Assembly: GCF_024138145.1 (NCBI RefSeq) | Contig: NZ_CP099997.1 | Coordinates: 744,001-808,000 of the forward strand | DNA: 64,000 bases | From: Natronosalvus halobius | GTDB taxonomy: Archaea; Halobacteriota; Halobacteria; Halobacteriales; Natrialbaceae | Direction: 5' to 3' | Part shown: piece after piece, positions 34,914 to 42,667 of the stretch | Layout: each line of letters begins with the position of its first letter | How positions within the stretch are numbered: the first letter of the stretch is position 1 | Made by a program: the position numbers and the translations under genes | Notes under the pieces: model-generated | Seen by the model: only the letters and a program-made list of their open reading frames with translations | The model's database searches: none | What the model was told of the DNA's origin: nothing

Positions 34914-34998
34914 GTTTTTCTGTCCTCGCGTTCACGGTCTCGGTTTTCTCTTCTCACGTTCGTAGTCCCGATTTTCTTCCCTCGCGTTCGTGATCCCG
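34914..34998. repeat. 28-base tandem repeat, three diverged copies, T-rich
   Basis: Copies at 34914-34942, 34943-34970 and 34971-34998 share a T-rich start followed by CTCGCGTTCG-like and TCCCG-like ends. They lie just after the stop of the second lyase gene, and the T tracts could act as repeated transcription stop signals. Confidence 0.65.
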
Positions 34999-35100
34999 CC
35001 CTTCGTCGAGCGCCTCCCGACCCCCAGTCGGCGCACCTGACTCGCACGTCGTCGCGTGTTCCGACGAGCGAGCGAGTGAGATTTGGTCGAAACATTACGG

Positions 35101-35190
35101 CGCTCGAGCGGTTAGGTTGGACCGGCGGAGTACTCGAGCGGTTAGGTTGGACCGGCGGAGTACTCGAGCGGTTGGGTTGGACCGGTAGAG
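35101..35190. repeat. 30-base tandem repeat, three near-identical copies
   Basis: Copies at 35101-35130, 35131-35160 and 35161-35190 share a core of CTCGAGCGGTT followed by GGTTGGACCGG; copies one and two differ only at their first bases, and copy three has two further changes. A further partial copy follows. The array ends 15 bases before the stop codon of the amidotransferase gene. There are no spacers, so it is not CRISPR. Confidence 0.85.
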
Positions 35191-35204
35191 TACTCGAAAA
35201 ACGA

Positions 35205-35912
35205 TCAGGCTCGCGATTCGTTCGTCGGCCGCTCGGCCGACAGCGCCTCGACGTACCCGAGGAAATTGTCGAACAGCACTTTGGCGTCGGCCGCCGTGAC
35301 GACGTTCTCTTCGGTAATTCCGTCGAGGACTGCGGCGATTCGTTCCTCGGGCAGGTCCTTCTCGCGGGTAATCCGTTCGGCGGTCGCGCGGTCGTACTCG
35401 GGGTGGAACTGGACGCCGAAGACGTGGCCGGCGCGGAAGCCGTGTATCGAGTAGTCGTTCTCGGCCGTGAGTTCGGCTCCAGGCGGGAGTTTCGTCACCT
35501 CGTCGGAGTGGGTCGTGAACGCCAGGAACCGGTCGGGGAGACTCGACAGCAACTGCGAGTCGCCGACGCGTTCGATCTCCCGGTAGCCGATCTCGTACTC
35601 GCCCATCGGTTCGACCCGGCCGCCGAGGACGTGTGCGAGCAACTGGTGGCCGAAACAGACGCCGAGCACGGGAAGGTCGCGATCTATCGCCTCGTCCACC
35701 CACTCGAGCAGTGGCGGAATCCACGGTTCGTCGCCGTAGACCGACGCGCCAGACCCGCTGACGATCACGGCGTCGTAGTCGTAGGTCTCGGGGAGGTCGC
35801 CTTCGTCCACCGCGAACGAGTGGACCTCGGCTCGTACGTCTCGATCGAAGTTCCGCGCCGTCGCCTCGTCGTTGTACGAGGCGTTCAACAGCGCTACTCG
35901 GAGTGCGTGCAT
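35205..35912 (-). CDS. Class I glutamine amidotransferase-like protein
   Basis: A stand-alone 235-residue GATase1 domain. The nucleophile Cys86 is in GVCFGHQLL and the His-Glu of the triad is in QFHPEYD (His170, Glu172). Such proteins hydrolyse glutamine or gamma-glutamyl bonds; related stand-alone forms are annotated as GMP synthase-like amidotransferases, but the ATP-pyrophosphatase partner is absent here. It is the last gene of a five-gene reverse-strand run with three Gfo/Idh/MocA dehydrogenases and an isomerase-like protein, 39 bases after the latter. The link to sugar metabolism is positional only. Confidence 0.82.
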   Translation of the reverse strand: MHALRVALLNASYNDEATARNFDRDVRAEVHSFAVDEGDLPETYDYDAVIVSGSGASVYGDEPWIPPLLEWVDEAIDRDLPVLGVCFGHQLLAHVLGGRVEPMGEYEIGYREIERVGDSQLLSSLPDRFLAFTTHSDEVTKLPPGAELTAENDYSIHGFRAGHVFGVQFHPEYDRATAERITREKDLPEERIAAVLDGITEENVVTAADAKVLFDNFLGYVEALSAERPTNESRA

Positions 35913-35951
35913 AGTTGGTGGCCGGTACGAATCACCGGAGAGTGAAATACG

Positions 35952-36731
35952 TTACCGTCCCGTCGAGACGAAGGATCGGACGGTCTCCAGGTCGGCCTCG
36001 ATCGCTTCCCGGTAGGGACGCTCGTCGGTCACGAACTCCACGTTCGCGAAGCCGTCGAATTTGTCCTCGAGGAACGGCTCCAGGATCGCCTCGAGGTCGT
36101 AGTACGCCTCTGCGAGCGGGGCGCGAGCGCGTTCGGTTCGCTCACGCGTCGTCTGGAGGTGGAGCTGATTCGAGAGCGGCGCGAGTTCCCGGGCCTCGCG
36201 CTCGAGTTCGGGTGCTGGAATCGAAAAGCCCGGCTGGTAGTTCAAGCGACAGCGCTCGTCGTCGATCGCCTCGATCAGCCGTCTGGCTCCTTCGCGGGTG
36301 TGCGTGACCGTGTTGTTGTGCTTCTCGACGGTGATCTCGACGTCGTAGTCGGCGGCGCGCTCGGTCAGTCGCTCGAGGTCGGCGACGACCCGATCCCAGT
36401 GGTCCTCGTCGTGATCGCCGTACTCCTGGCTGCCGGCCCAGACCCGGATAATGTCTGTGTCGAGGCTATCAGTCACCGCGAGTTCGTGTTCCAGGTCGTC
36501 GTCGAAGTCGTCGCTGCCACAGCGCAGGTACGAGCCGTACGAGGCAATCTCGAGGCCGCGAGCGCTCGCCACCTCGTTGATCCGCTCGCAGGTCTCCTCG
36601 GAGCCGTCAGCGACGTGATCGCGGCCCCAGATTTCGACGCCATCGTACCCGGCGTCGCTGGCCAGATCGAGGACCTCCTCGAGGGGACGCTCTTTGTCCG
36701 AAATCGTACATAGTCCGACGCGGATCGTCAT
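35952..36731 (-). CDS. Xylose-isomerase-like TIM-barrel protein (sugar isomerase/epimerase family), second copy
   Basis: A 259-residue AP_endonuc_2-type barrel. The opening VGLCTISDKERPLEEVLDLA and GYDGVEIWGRDH are typical. Family metal ligands appear as Glu in ITVEKHNNT, a region around LNYQPGFS where most members have Asp-His, the LHLQTT segment where most have HxKD/HVK, and Glu in FANVEFV near the end. The replacements in the second and third positions suggest an altered metal site or none. It lies between the Gfo/Idh/MocA genes and the amidotransferase. Family members next to such dehydrogenases can act on 3-keto-sugars. The substrate is unknown. Confidence 0.78.
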   Translation of the reverse strand: MTIRVGLCTISDKERPLEEVLDLASDAGYDGVEIWGRDHVADGSEETCERINEVASARGLEIASYGSYLRCGSDDFDDDLEHELAVTDSLDTDIIRVWAGSQEYGDHDEDHWDRVVADLERLTERAADYDVEITVEKHNNTVTHTREGARRLIEAIDDERCRLNYQPGFSIPAPELEREARELAPLSNQLHLQTTRERTERARAPLAEAYYDLEAILEPFLEDKFDGFANVEFVTDERPYREAIEADLETVRSFVSTGR

Positions 36732-36899
36732 GCTTGTCCTCCGCTCCCGAGGACCACGTTCGATTTGGTGTCGAGTCGCCAGGGACCGAAAGGTGGCGGC
36801 GACGTGACCGGTCCGATCGGTTCCAGTGATCGTTTCTCCATGTATCGCTACTGTGAGCCCGTCACCAAAGAGGTAGGGGATTAGTAGTCCTTGTGGTCG

Positions 36900-37904
36900 T
36901 CATCGCTCGAGGGGCATCGCTCGTCCTCGCTCGCTCGACTCGTAGATGGCGTCGATCACGCGCTGGACGAGGAGCGCTTCCTCGACCGTTCCCGCGGTGG
37001 GGTCGGCGTCCCCGGCGACCGCATCGAGAAAAGCCCGATCCTCCGCGAGGTGCATGTCCGCGGTGCCGACCTCGATAGTGTCGACGGGTTCGTCGGCGTC
37101 GGCGCTGACGACGGTCAGTTCAGATCCCGACACCTCGAACGCGAGCCCGCCCTCCGTCCCGCGAACCACGCACTCCCTCGAGGGGGTCGCCGTACCGTGC
37201 CAGGACGTCTCGACGGAAATCGTCCGTCCATCGGCACACCGGAGCAAGGCAGTCGCGGAGTCGTCGACCGCGTACTCGCCGAACTCCGAGCGCGCCCGTC
37301 CGCTCACCTCGACCACGGCCGGATAGTCGAGCAGGTACAGGGCGAGGTCGATGACGTGGACGCCCAGATCCATCAGTACGCCGCCACCGGCGAGCGATTC
37401 GTTCGTGAACCAGCCGCGACCGCCACCGGGGACGCCGCCTCGCCTGAGGTACTCGACGCTCACGTGCGAGAGCGAGCCGAGCCGTCCCGCCTCTCGCAGT
37501 TCGACTGCTCGCTTCGTCGCGTTCGCGTACCGCATGGTGAACCCGACCGTACAGAATCCCTCCGCGCTCCGGGCTGCTGTCGCAATCTGCTCGGCGCTCT
37601 CGAGGGAATGAGCCAGCGGTTTCTCGAGGAGGACGTCTGCGCCAGCCTCGAGCGCGTCGACTGCGACCTCCTCGTGGGCGCAGTTCGGGACGCCGACGAT
37701 TACCGCGTCTACGTCGGACTCGAGCAGGACCTCGTGATCCCCGTACGTCGGTGCGTCGAACTCGTCGGCGAAGGCCGACCGAGCGTCGGCGTCGAGGTCG
37801 GCGCCCGCCAGGTCGGCACCGAGGTCGTCGAGCCGGGTGGCGTGGATTCGACCGATCGTCCCGAGGCCGACGATCCCAATGCGGGGAGCTCGTTCGTCGT
37901 TCAT
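36900..37904 (-). CDS. Gfo/Idh/MocA-family NAD(P)-dependent oxidoreductase, first of three
   Basis: Oxidises or reduces a sugar or cyclitol hydroxyl group. The Rossmann start GIVGLGTIGRIHA and the family EKP motif (LLEKPLAHS, about residues 93-101) are clear. The C-terminal substrate domain has GGGVLMDLGVHVIDLALYLL, with the Asp and His that usually make up the catalytic site. A 334-residue length is normal. The ATG at 37904 is preferred to a TTG two codons upstream. Downstream is the isomerase-like gene, upstream two more dehydrogenases of the same superfamily on the same strand. Function is likely sugar or inositol oxidation; the exact substrate is not deducible. Confidence 0.88.
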   Translation of the reverse strand: MNDERAPRIGIVGLGTIGRIHATRLDDLGADLAGADLDADARSAFADEFDAPTYGDHEVLLESDVDAVIVGVPNCAHEEVAVDALEAGADVLLEKPLAHSLESAEQIATAARSAEGFCTVGFTMRYANATKRAVELREAGRLGSLSHVSVEYLRRGGVPGGGRGWFTNESLAGGGVLMDLGVHVIDLALYLLDYPAVVEVSGRARSEFGEYAVDDSATALLRCADGRTISVETSWHGTATPSRECVVRGTEGGLAFEVSGSELTVVSADADEPVDTIEVGTADMHLAEDRAFLDAVAGDADPTAGTVEEALLVQRVIDAIYESSERGRAMPLER

Positions 37905-38028
37905 TGACAACGGACTCTTTCTACGAGCACTAAAATGTACGTGCTCTCGGGTATCGATCCGTGGGGACGATTCTCGAGACGTGGTGTAGTTGCCGACACG
38001 GGTGGGATCTCCCCCAGGTCGTCACTCG

Positions 38029-38116
38029 CTCGACGGTAACTCGCTCGAGTCGCTCACTCCTCCGGCGGTAACTCGCTCGAGTCGCTCACTCCTCCGGCGG
38101 TAACTCTCCCGACTCG
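38029..38116. repeat. 32-base tandem duplication of a gene's 3' end
   Basis: The last codons and stop of the dehydrogenase gene ending at 38086 lie within a unit at 38085-38116 that is repeated immediately downstream at 38053-38084, with a more diverged third copy at 38029-38052. The duplicated unit carries the same CTCACTCCTCCGGCGGTAAC core, so the stop codon itself has been copied. It lies in the gap before the next dehydrogenase gene. Confidence 0.8.
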
Positions 38117-39132
38117 ATGAGCGCAGCCAGCGGATTGTCCTCGATATCCAGCGGGAGACTGACGCGCCCCCGTTTGCGCGCCGACTCCCAGATGCCGAAG
38201 ACGACCTCCGTCGATCCGAGCGCTCGTCGGCCGCTGATAATCGGCTCCTCGTCGGTCTCGAGCGCTTCGATGAGCGTCACGATGGCCGCGTCCTGGGCGG
38301 CGTCGCCGCCGACCTCGACGGTCCTCCACTTGCCGTCGGTTCGGATGCGATACCCGTCGCCGAGTTGAAACTCGACCTCACCATCGGTCCCGATGAAGCG
38401 ATTGGTGTGGGGGCCGACGGCCTCGGCGCCCGCGCCCGTCGAGCAGAGCGCGTGAACGCCGGATTCGTACGCCCACATACCGAGTCCCTGGCGTTCGGAC
38501 GGCATGTTCGTGTACCAGACGTGCTCGTCCGGGTAGTCGATCTGCCCGAGCACCCACGCCACTGGTTCGTCACCGAGGACGTAGTTCGCGAGGTCGACGT
38601 GGTGGAGCCCCGTCTGGAGCAGGTCCTGGCGACCGATCTCGACGCGCTCGAGGTCGCCGATCGCCCCGTCCTCAATGACCCGCTTGATCTCGCCAGCGGC
38701 GTCGCTGCACCGGTTCTGGAGGTTGATCGTCAGCTGAACGCCGGCGTGTTCACAGACTTCGACGAGACGCCGACTCTCCCCGACCGTCTCGGCCATCGGC
38801 TTCTCGCAGTGGACCGCCTGCACCGACTCGTGGCGGGCACACGTTTCGACCAGCTCCCCGTGCGTCGACGGCGGGGTGCAGATACTGACGACGTCGGGAG
38901 TCGCCCCGTCGAGCATCTCCTGGACGTCCGTAAAGACACGTTCATCGTCGAGGCCGAACTCGTCTCCGAACGCGGCCGCGTGATCGGCGACGATGTCCGC
39001 ACAGGCGGCCACCTGACAGCCGTTGGCCCGTCGAAAACTCCGCGCGTGGCGGTGGCCCATGGAGTAGCCGTCGTGATCCGAGTCCTCGGGATGTGGCCCG
39101 GTTCCGACGATTCCAACCGTGTAGTCGCTCAT
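38086..39132 (-). CDS. Gfo/Idh/MocA-family NAD(P)-dependent oxidoreductase, second of three
   Basis: A 348-residue dehydrogenase-type protein. The start at 39132 puts the Rossmann motif TVGIVGTGPHP at the N-terminus; an upstream continuation is not protein-like. The sequence EKP occurs in VHCEKPMAETVG. The usual catalytic block is altered: the region reads QDLLQTGLHHVDLANYVLGDEPV. A loop with HPEDSDHDGYSMGHRHA inserted after the first strand resembles forms that act on bulky sugar substrates. It is 61 bases downstream of the third dehydrogenase gene and 181 bases upstream of the first, with tandem repeats after its stop. Substrate unknown. Confidence 0.86.
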   Translation of the reverse strand: MSDYTVGIVGTGPHPEDSDHDGYSMGHRHARSFRRANGCQVAACADIVADHAAAFGDEFGLDDERVFTDVQEMLDGATPDVVSICTPPSTHGELVETCARHESVQAVHCEKPMAETVGESRRLVEVCEHAGVQLTINLQNRCSDAAGEIKRVIEDGAIGDLERVEIGRQDLLQTGLHHVDLANYVLGDEPVAWVLGQIDYPDEHVWYTNMPSERQGLGMWAYESGVHALCSTGAGAEAVGPHTNRFIGTDGEVEFQLGDGYRIRTDGKWRTVEVGGDAAQDAAIVTLIEALETDEEPIISGRRALGSTEVVFGIWESARKRGRVSLPLDIEDNPLAALIESGELPPEE

Positions 39133-39193
39133 GGTGTAACGGATCGTAGTTCCGGCGACCGTCCTATAAGCGTGCCGGTGGCCTCCAGGACGG

Positions 39194-40267
39194 CTACGCT
39201 GCGGAAACGTCAGTGTCGACGTCGACCCACTCCCCCGTCTCCGCGGACTCGTAGGCGGCGTCGAGAATGCGAAGAACTGCGGCGGCGTCCTGGAGCGTGA
39301 CCGGCGGGTCGCGCTTTCCATCACAGGCCTCGAAGAACGCCTCGACGAAGGCTTTGCCCCACGACCCGCCGTAGCCCGGTGCCGGGTCGTACTCGTGGGT
39401 GATCGTCCGATGGGGCGTGCTGGCCCACTCGCCGCTCGCGTCGTCGAGTTCGAGCGTCGTCTCGCCCTCGAACCCGAACTCCCGTCCCATCGGGTCCCAG
39501 CTACTCCGACCGTCGCTTCCGTACAGGTCGATTCTGGTGTCGTAGAGGCCTTCACCGAGGTGGTAGCCGCAGTGGAGCGTACCGACCGCTCCCTCGGATG
39601 TCTCGAGTTGGAGCGTCGCGACGTCCTCGACAGCGACCCCCTCGGTTCCCGAAGCCATGTTCGCGTTGACGCGTACGATCGGTTCCTCCAGAAGCCAGTC
39701 GATCAGCTGGAGCCAGTGAATGCCGAGCCACTGGAGGATGCCACCGCGACTGGCGTCCTGGTCGAAAATGAAGTGGTCGGTATCCCGGACCGACAACTGC
39801 GACGCGACGTAGCGCGCCTCGAACGCGCGGAGGTCGCCGAAGAATCCGTCCTGGACCAGCCCACGGAGGTCTCGAGCGATCGGGTGTGATTGCCACGGGT
39901 ACGACACGCAGACGGTTTCGTCGGCGGTCGCGACCCGCTCCAGCACGGGCTCGAGTTCAGTGACCTGGCGGGCCGCCGGCTTCTCCGTGTAGACGTCGAC
40001 CCCGGCGTCGAGCGCTCGTTCGATGGCGTCGGGCGTGTCGCGATTTGGAAGCGTGAGGAAAACCGTATCGACCGACTCGGCGGCCAACATTGCCTCGATG
40101 GAGTCGTAGACCGGGACCTCGCCGAGAGAATCGACGGCGGACGGATCGAAAGCCGGATTCGGTTCGCACGCGCACGTCACCGTCGCCTGAAGCGCGTCGA
40201 GGGTCTGCAGGTAGGGCTCTGCGTGATGGTGGTCGAGGCCGACGTAGCCGACGGCTCGCTCCGTCAT
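39194..40267 (-). CDS. Gfo/Idh/MocA-family NAD(P)-dependent oxidoreductase, third of three
   Basis: First gene of the reverse-strand operon, 357 residues. The N-terminal AVGYVGLDHHHAEPY lacks the full glycine-rich loop of most Rossmann folds (GLDHHH instead of GxGxxG). The EKP motif is present (VYTEKPAARQV), as is ILQWLGIHWLQLIDWLLEEP in place of the usual DxGxHxID block, so the catalytic His is kept. A ribosome binding site GGAGG lies about 10 bases before the ATG at 40267, showing that the transcript starts well upstream. The altered nucleotide loop may mean a changed cofactor mode. Substrate unknown. Confidence 0.84.
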   Translation of the reverse strand: MTERAVGYVGLDHHHAEPYLQTLDALQATVTCACEPNPAFDPSAVDSLGEVPVYDSIEAMLAAESVDTVFLTLPNRDTPDAIERALDAGVDVYTEKPAARQVTELEPVLERVATADETVCVSYPWQSHPIARDLRGLVQDGFFGDLRAFEARYVASQLSVRDTDHFIFDQDASRGGILQWLGIHWLQLIDWLLEEPIVRVNANMASGTEGVAVEDVATLQLETSEGAVGTLHCGYHLGEGLYDTRIDLYGSDGRSSWDPMGREFGFEGETTLELDDASGEWASTPHRTITHEYDPAPGYGGSWGKAFVEAFFEACDGKRDPPVTLQDAAAVLRILDAAYESAETGEWVDVDTDVSAA

Positions 40268-41351
40268 TTCGTTGCCTCCAGGTCGTCGTCAGTTCGTTCG
40301 AACGCGCGAGCGACGCGGTGACGGCCCTCCTTCCTGTTGCACCGGGTCGTTCGCCACCGGTGGCGGTCGGCGGTCGTCGGCACCGCTGTCTGCCTGCCGA
40401 CGGTGCTCGATTCGAACGGTCCGGTGACGTGTCGGGTTCGGTGACCGACAGCGATCACGTCAGGCTCACCTGCGGGGGATCCGATTCGCATAGCTGCATC
40501 GTTACCAATCGGTTCATGGTGGCAAGTTGTAATGTACGTTGTGGTGAGAGGGGTGGCACGTACCAATACTCGGGTGCTTTCGATGTCCCAAAATCGAACA
40601 TCCATTCACCACAAGCGGCGGGCGGGGTTGATCGCGCTAGTACTATACTCGAGCGAGGGCGGCCGGAGACACCGTCACGTCCGGACAGCGAACGTGTGGA
40701 AATCCAGATGGCGTTCACTACACCTAAACGGCCATTCACACTCGAGAGCGAACATCCTTACTGCCTTCTTCCGTCATTATATCGGGAATGACTGCCACAG
40801 AGAGCCATAACGTGACTCTCATACGCTTGTAACACTTTGTGACAGCATCTCACCCCTTCGTTTTGCGATGTAAAACAGCAGGTCGGACAATCTTCGAAAG
40901 GTCCGTCCCGATACGGTACTCGTTCGTCAGCGTCGTCAACTTCGCCAGTTCTGCTGCGAATCCGATGCACCCGTCGACGCTGCTTGTCGACGCTGTCCCC
41001 GTCGACGGCCACCTCGAGGCAAATTCGAGCCGACTCGGACCGTTTCAGGTGCCACGACGTGGTATCGCTCGCTCAGAGACGCGCGGTCCCAGGCGACCGG
41101 ACGTTGCCGTGTGGCCGGTCCAGGAGCGCAGGATGCGGCCGTCGTCTCGGACGGGACGAGGAAAGGTGTGTTTAGCGGTCGAAAACGACTCGACGAGAAC
41201 CGATGTCGGTGGCCGGTGACCGACGTCGATGGCCAGTGACGGACGACCGGTGGACGGTGACAGACGTCGATGGCCAGTGACGGACGACCGGTGGGCGGTA
41301 ACCGGCGACCGGTGGCTTGATACACAGACGCTCCCTGGTTTCGAGCGACCA
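40268..41351. other. 1.08-kb gap between divergent operons, no supported gene
   Basis: The third dehydrogenase (minus) and the GATase1-like gene (plus) face away from this stretch. Short frames inside it are Arg/Ser-rich or Cys-rich and look non-coding. There is AT-richer sequence around 40770-40870 that could hold promoters. An imperfect tandem repeat lies at 41218-41299. It may contain an untranslated RNA or a degenerate gene, but nothing is recognisable. Confidence 0.5.
41218..41299. repeat. 41-base tandem repeat, two copies
   Basis: Two copies (41218-41258 and 41259-41299) share GACGTCGATGGCCAGTGACG followed by GACGACCGGTGG, with only a few differences; related fragments (CGACCGGTGGC) continue to about 41315. 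It lies just upstream of the GATase1-like gene. Confidence 0.75.
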
Positions 41352-42083
41352 ATGACGAACGTACTCCTCGCCGGTGAGTCCTGGCAAATGCTCACCTTCG
41401 AGATCAAGGGACAGGACGTCCTCACCGGGGCGTCCTACGACGAAGCGCCGGATCACCTCGTCGCAGCCCTCGAGGTCGCGGGCGCGTCGGTGACCTACCA
41501 GCCCTGTCACGTCGCGACCCGCGAATTCCCTCGGACGCGGGCTGAACTCGAGACGTACGACCTCGTGATTCTGAGCGACATCGGCGCGGACACCCTCCAG
41601 CTCACGCCGCAGGTCCGACGGGGCGAAGTCGACGTCGATCGGTGTGAACTGCTGGCGTCGTACGTCGAAGACGGCGGCGGACTGGGAATGATCGGCGGCT
41701 ACATGAGCTTCGCGGGCGTCAACGGCCAGGCGCGGTACGATCGCACCGCGCTCGCCGACGTACTGCCGGTCTCGATCGGTCCCGGCGACGACCGGGTGGA
41801 GGCGCCGGCCGGCGTGCGCCCGACGAACGAAGGGGTTCCAGGAGCGACCCTCGACGACGAGTGGCCCGCTGTCCTCGGCTACAACCGGGTCGTCGCCGAC
41901 GCCGACGCAGACGTCTGGGCGACGGTCGGCGACGATCCCCTGCTCGCCGTCGGCTCGTACGGGGACGGACGAACGTTCGCGTTCACTACCGACTGTGCGC
42001 CCCACTGGGCACCGCCAGCGTTCCTCGAGTGGGACGGCCTTCCCACCCTCTGGGAGGCACTGCTCGAGGACGTCACCGGCTGA
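41352..42083 (+). CDS. Glutamine amidotransferase-like domain protein (GATase1_like)
   Basis: A 243-residue protein matching the GATase1_like group, seen often beside sugar-catabolic genes. Typical features are LILSDIGADTLQLTP, the conserved GGGLGMIGGYMSFAGVNGQARY block, LADVLPVSI and DDRVEAPAGV. The usual nucleophile Cys of true amidotransferases is replaced in this block (MIGGY), so glutaminase activity is doubtful. It opens the forward operon with a small protein, a ceramidase-like hydrolase, the CE15 fusion and CapA-like protein, and sits divergent to the dehydrogenase operon. It may bind or modify a sugar; the function is not established. Confidence 0.82.
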   Translation: MTNVLLAGESWQMLTFEIKGQDVLTGASYDEAPDHLVAALEVAGASVTYQPCHVATREFPRTRAELETYDLVILSDIGADTLQLTPQVRRGEVDVDRCELLASYVEDGGGLGMIGGYMSFAGVNGQARYDRTALADVLPVSIGPGDDRVEAPAGVRPTNEGVPGATLDDEWPAVLGYNRVVADADADVWATVGDDPLLAVGSYGDGRTFAFTTDCAPHWAPPAFLEWDGLPTLWEALLEDVTG

Positions 42084-42188
42084 CCAGAATGTCGGGAACG
42101 GTCGCCCGATCCACAGATCCAGAAGAAGATCGGTCACACGACCTGGCGACCCAAACGTACTTTTGCGTGACTCACGCTACGCCAACGT

Positions 42189-42548
42189 ATGAAACGCTAC
42201 GAAACGCGCGTCGAGGGCGAAACGGTCTACCTCGAGACCGACGAGGGAGACCTCGAGATCGGTGATCTCGATACCATCGTGAACGTGATCGGCAACGAGA
42301 CGTACACGATCTCCTACGACGAGAAGCAACGAACCCAGGCGTGGCTCGAGACCGACGAGGACGGGAGGGTAACGTTCGACGTTCGTGAGACCATCGTCGA
42401 CCTGGACCACCGGCGTGAGTTCGTCGACAAGATGCGGGCGATCGATCGCTCCGAGGAGAAGTACGGACTGCCAGAGCGGACCGTCGAATTTGCCGAGGAG
42501 ATCGCGTCGATCTTCGAGCAGCAGGGTGCCTCCACGCAGTCGGAGTAG
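42189..42548 (+). CDS. Small acidic protein of unknown function
   Basis: A 119-residue acidic protein (many Glu, Asp) with no membrane segment, Cys pair or nucleotide-binding motif. The N-terminal half is predicted beta-strand (KRYETRVEGETVYLETDEGDL), the C-terminal half helical (REFVDKMRAIDRSEEKYGL, RTVEFAEEIASIF). Codon usage and acidity are like those of its neighbours, so it is likely real. Its start is the ATG at 42189, 105 bases after the GATase1-like gene. I do not recognise a family. Operon membership suggests but does not prove a role in the same process. Confidence 0.7.
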   Translation: MKRYETRVEGETVYLETDEGDLEIGDLDTIVNVIGNETYTISYDEKQRTQAWLETDEDGRVTFDVRETIVDLDHRREFVDKMRAIDRSEEKYGLPERTVEFAEEIASIFEQQGASTQSE

Positions 42549-42667
42549 CAGTCGCTCAAGTCTGGCCCCCGAATTGAGCGCTCTCCGAAAGTCGGTAACT
42601 GGTGCTCGAGTGCTCCGACGCTTCGAGCACCTCGAGCGCTTCGGGCACGAAACGCCGCCACATCCAT

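Noticed and set aside
35101-35190. Short regular repeats considered as a CRISPR array
   Set aside because: The copies are directly adjacent with no spacers, and no cas gene is in the window.
35205-35912. GMP synthase glutaminase subunit
   Set aside because: The protein is a stand-alone GATase in a sugar operon; no synthetase partner is adjacent, so only the general domain call is kept.
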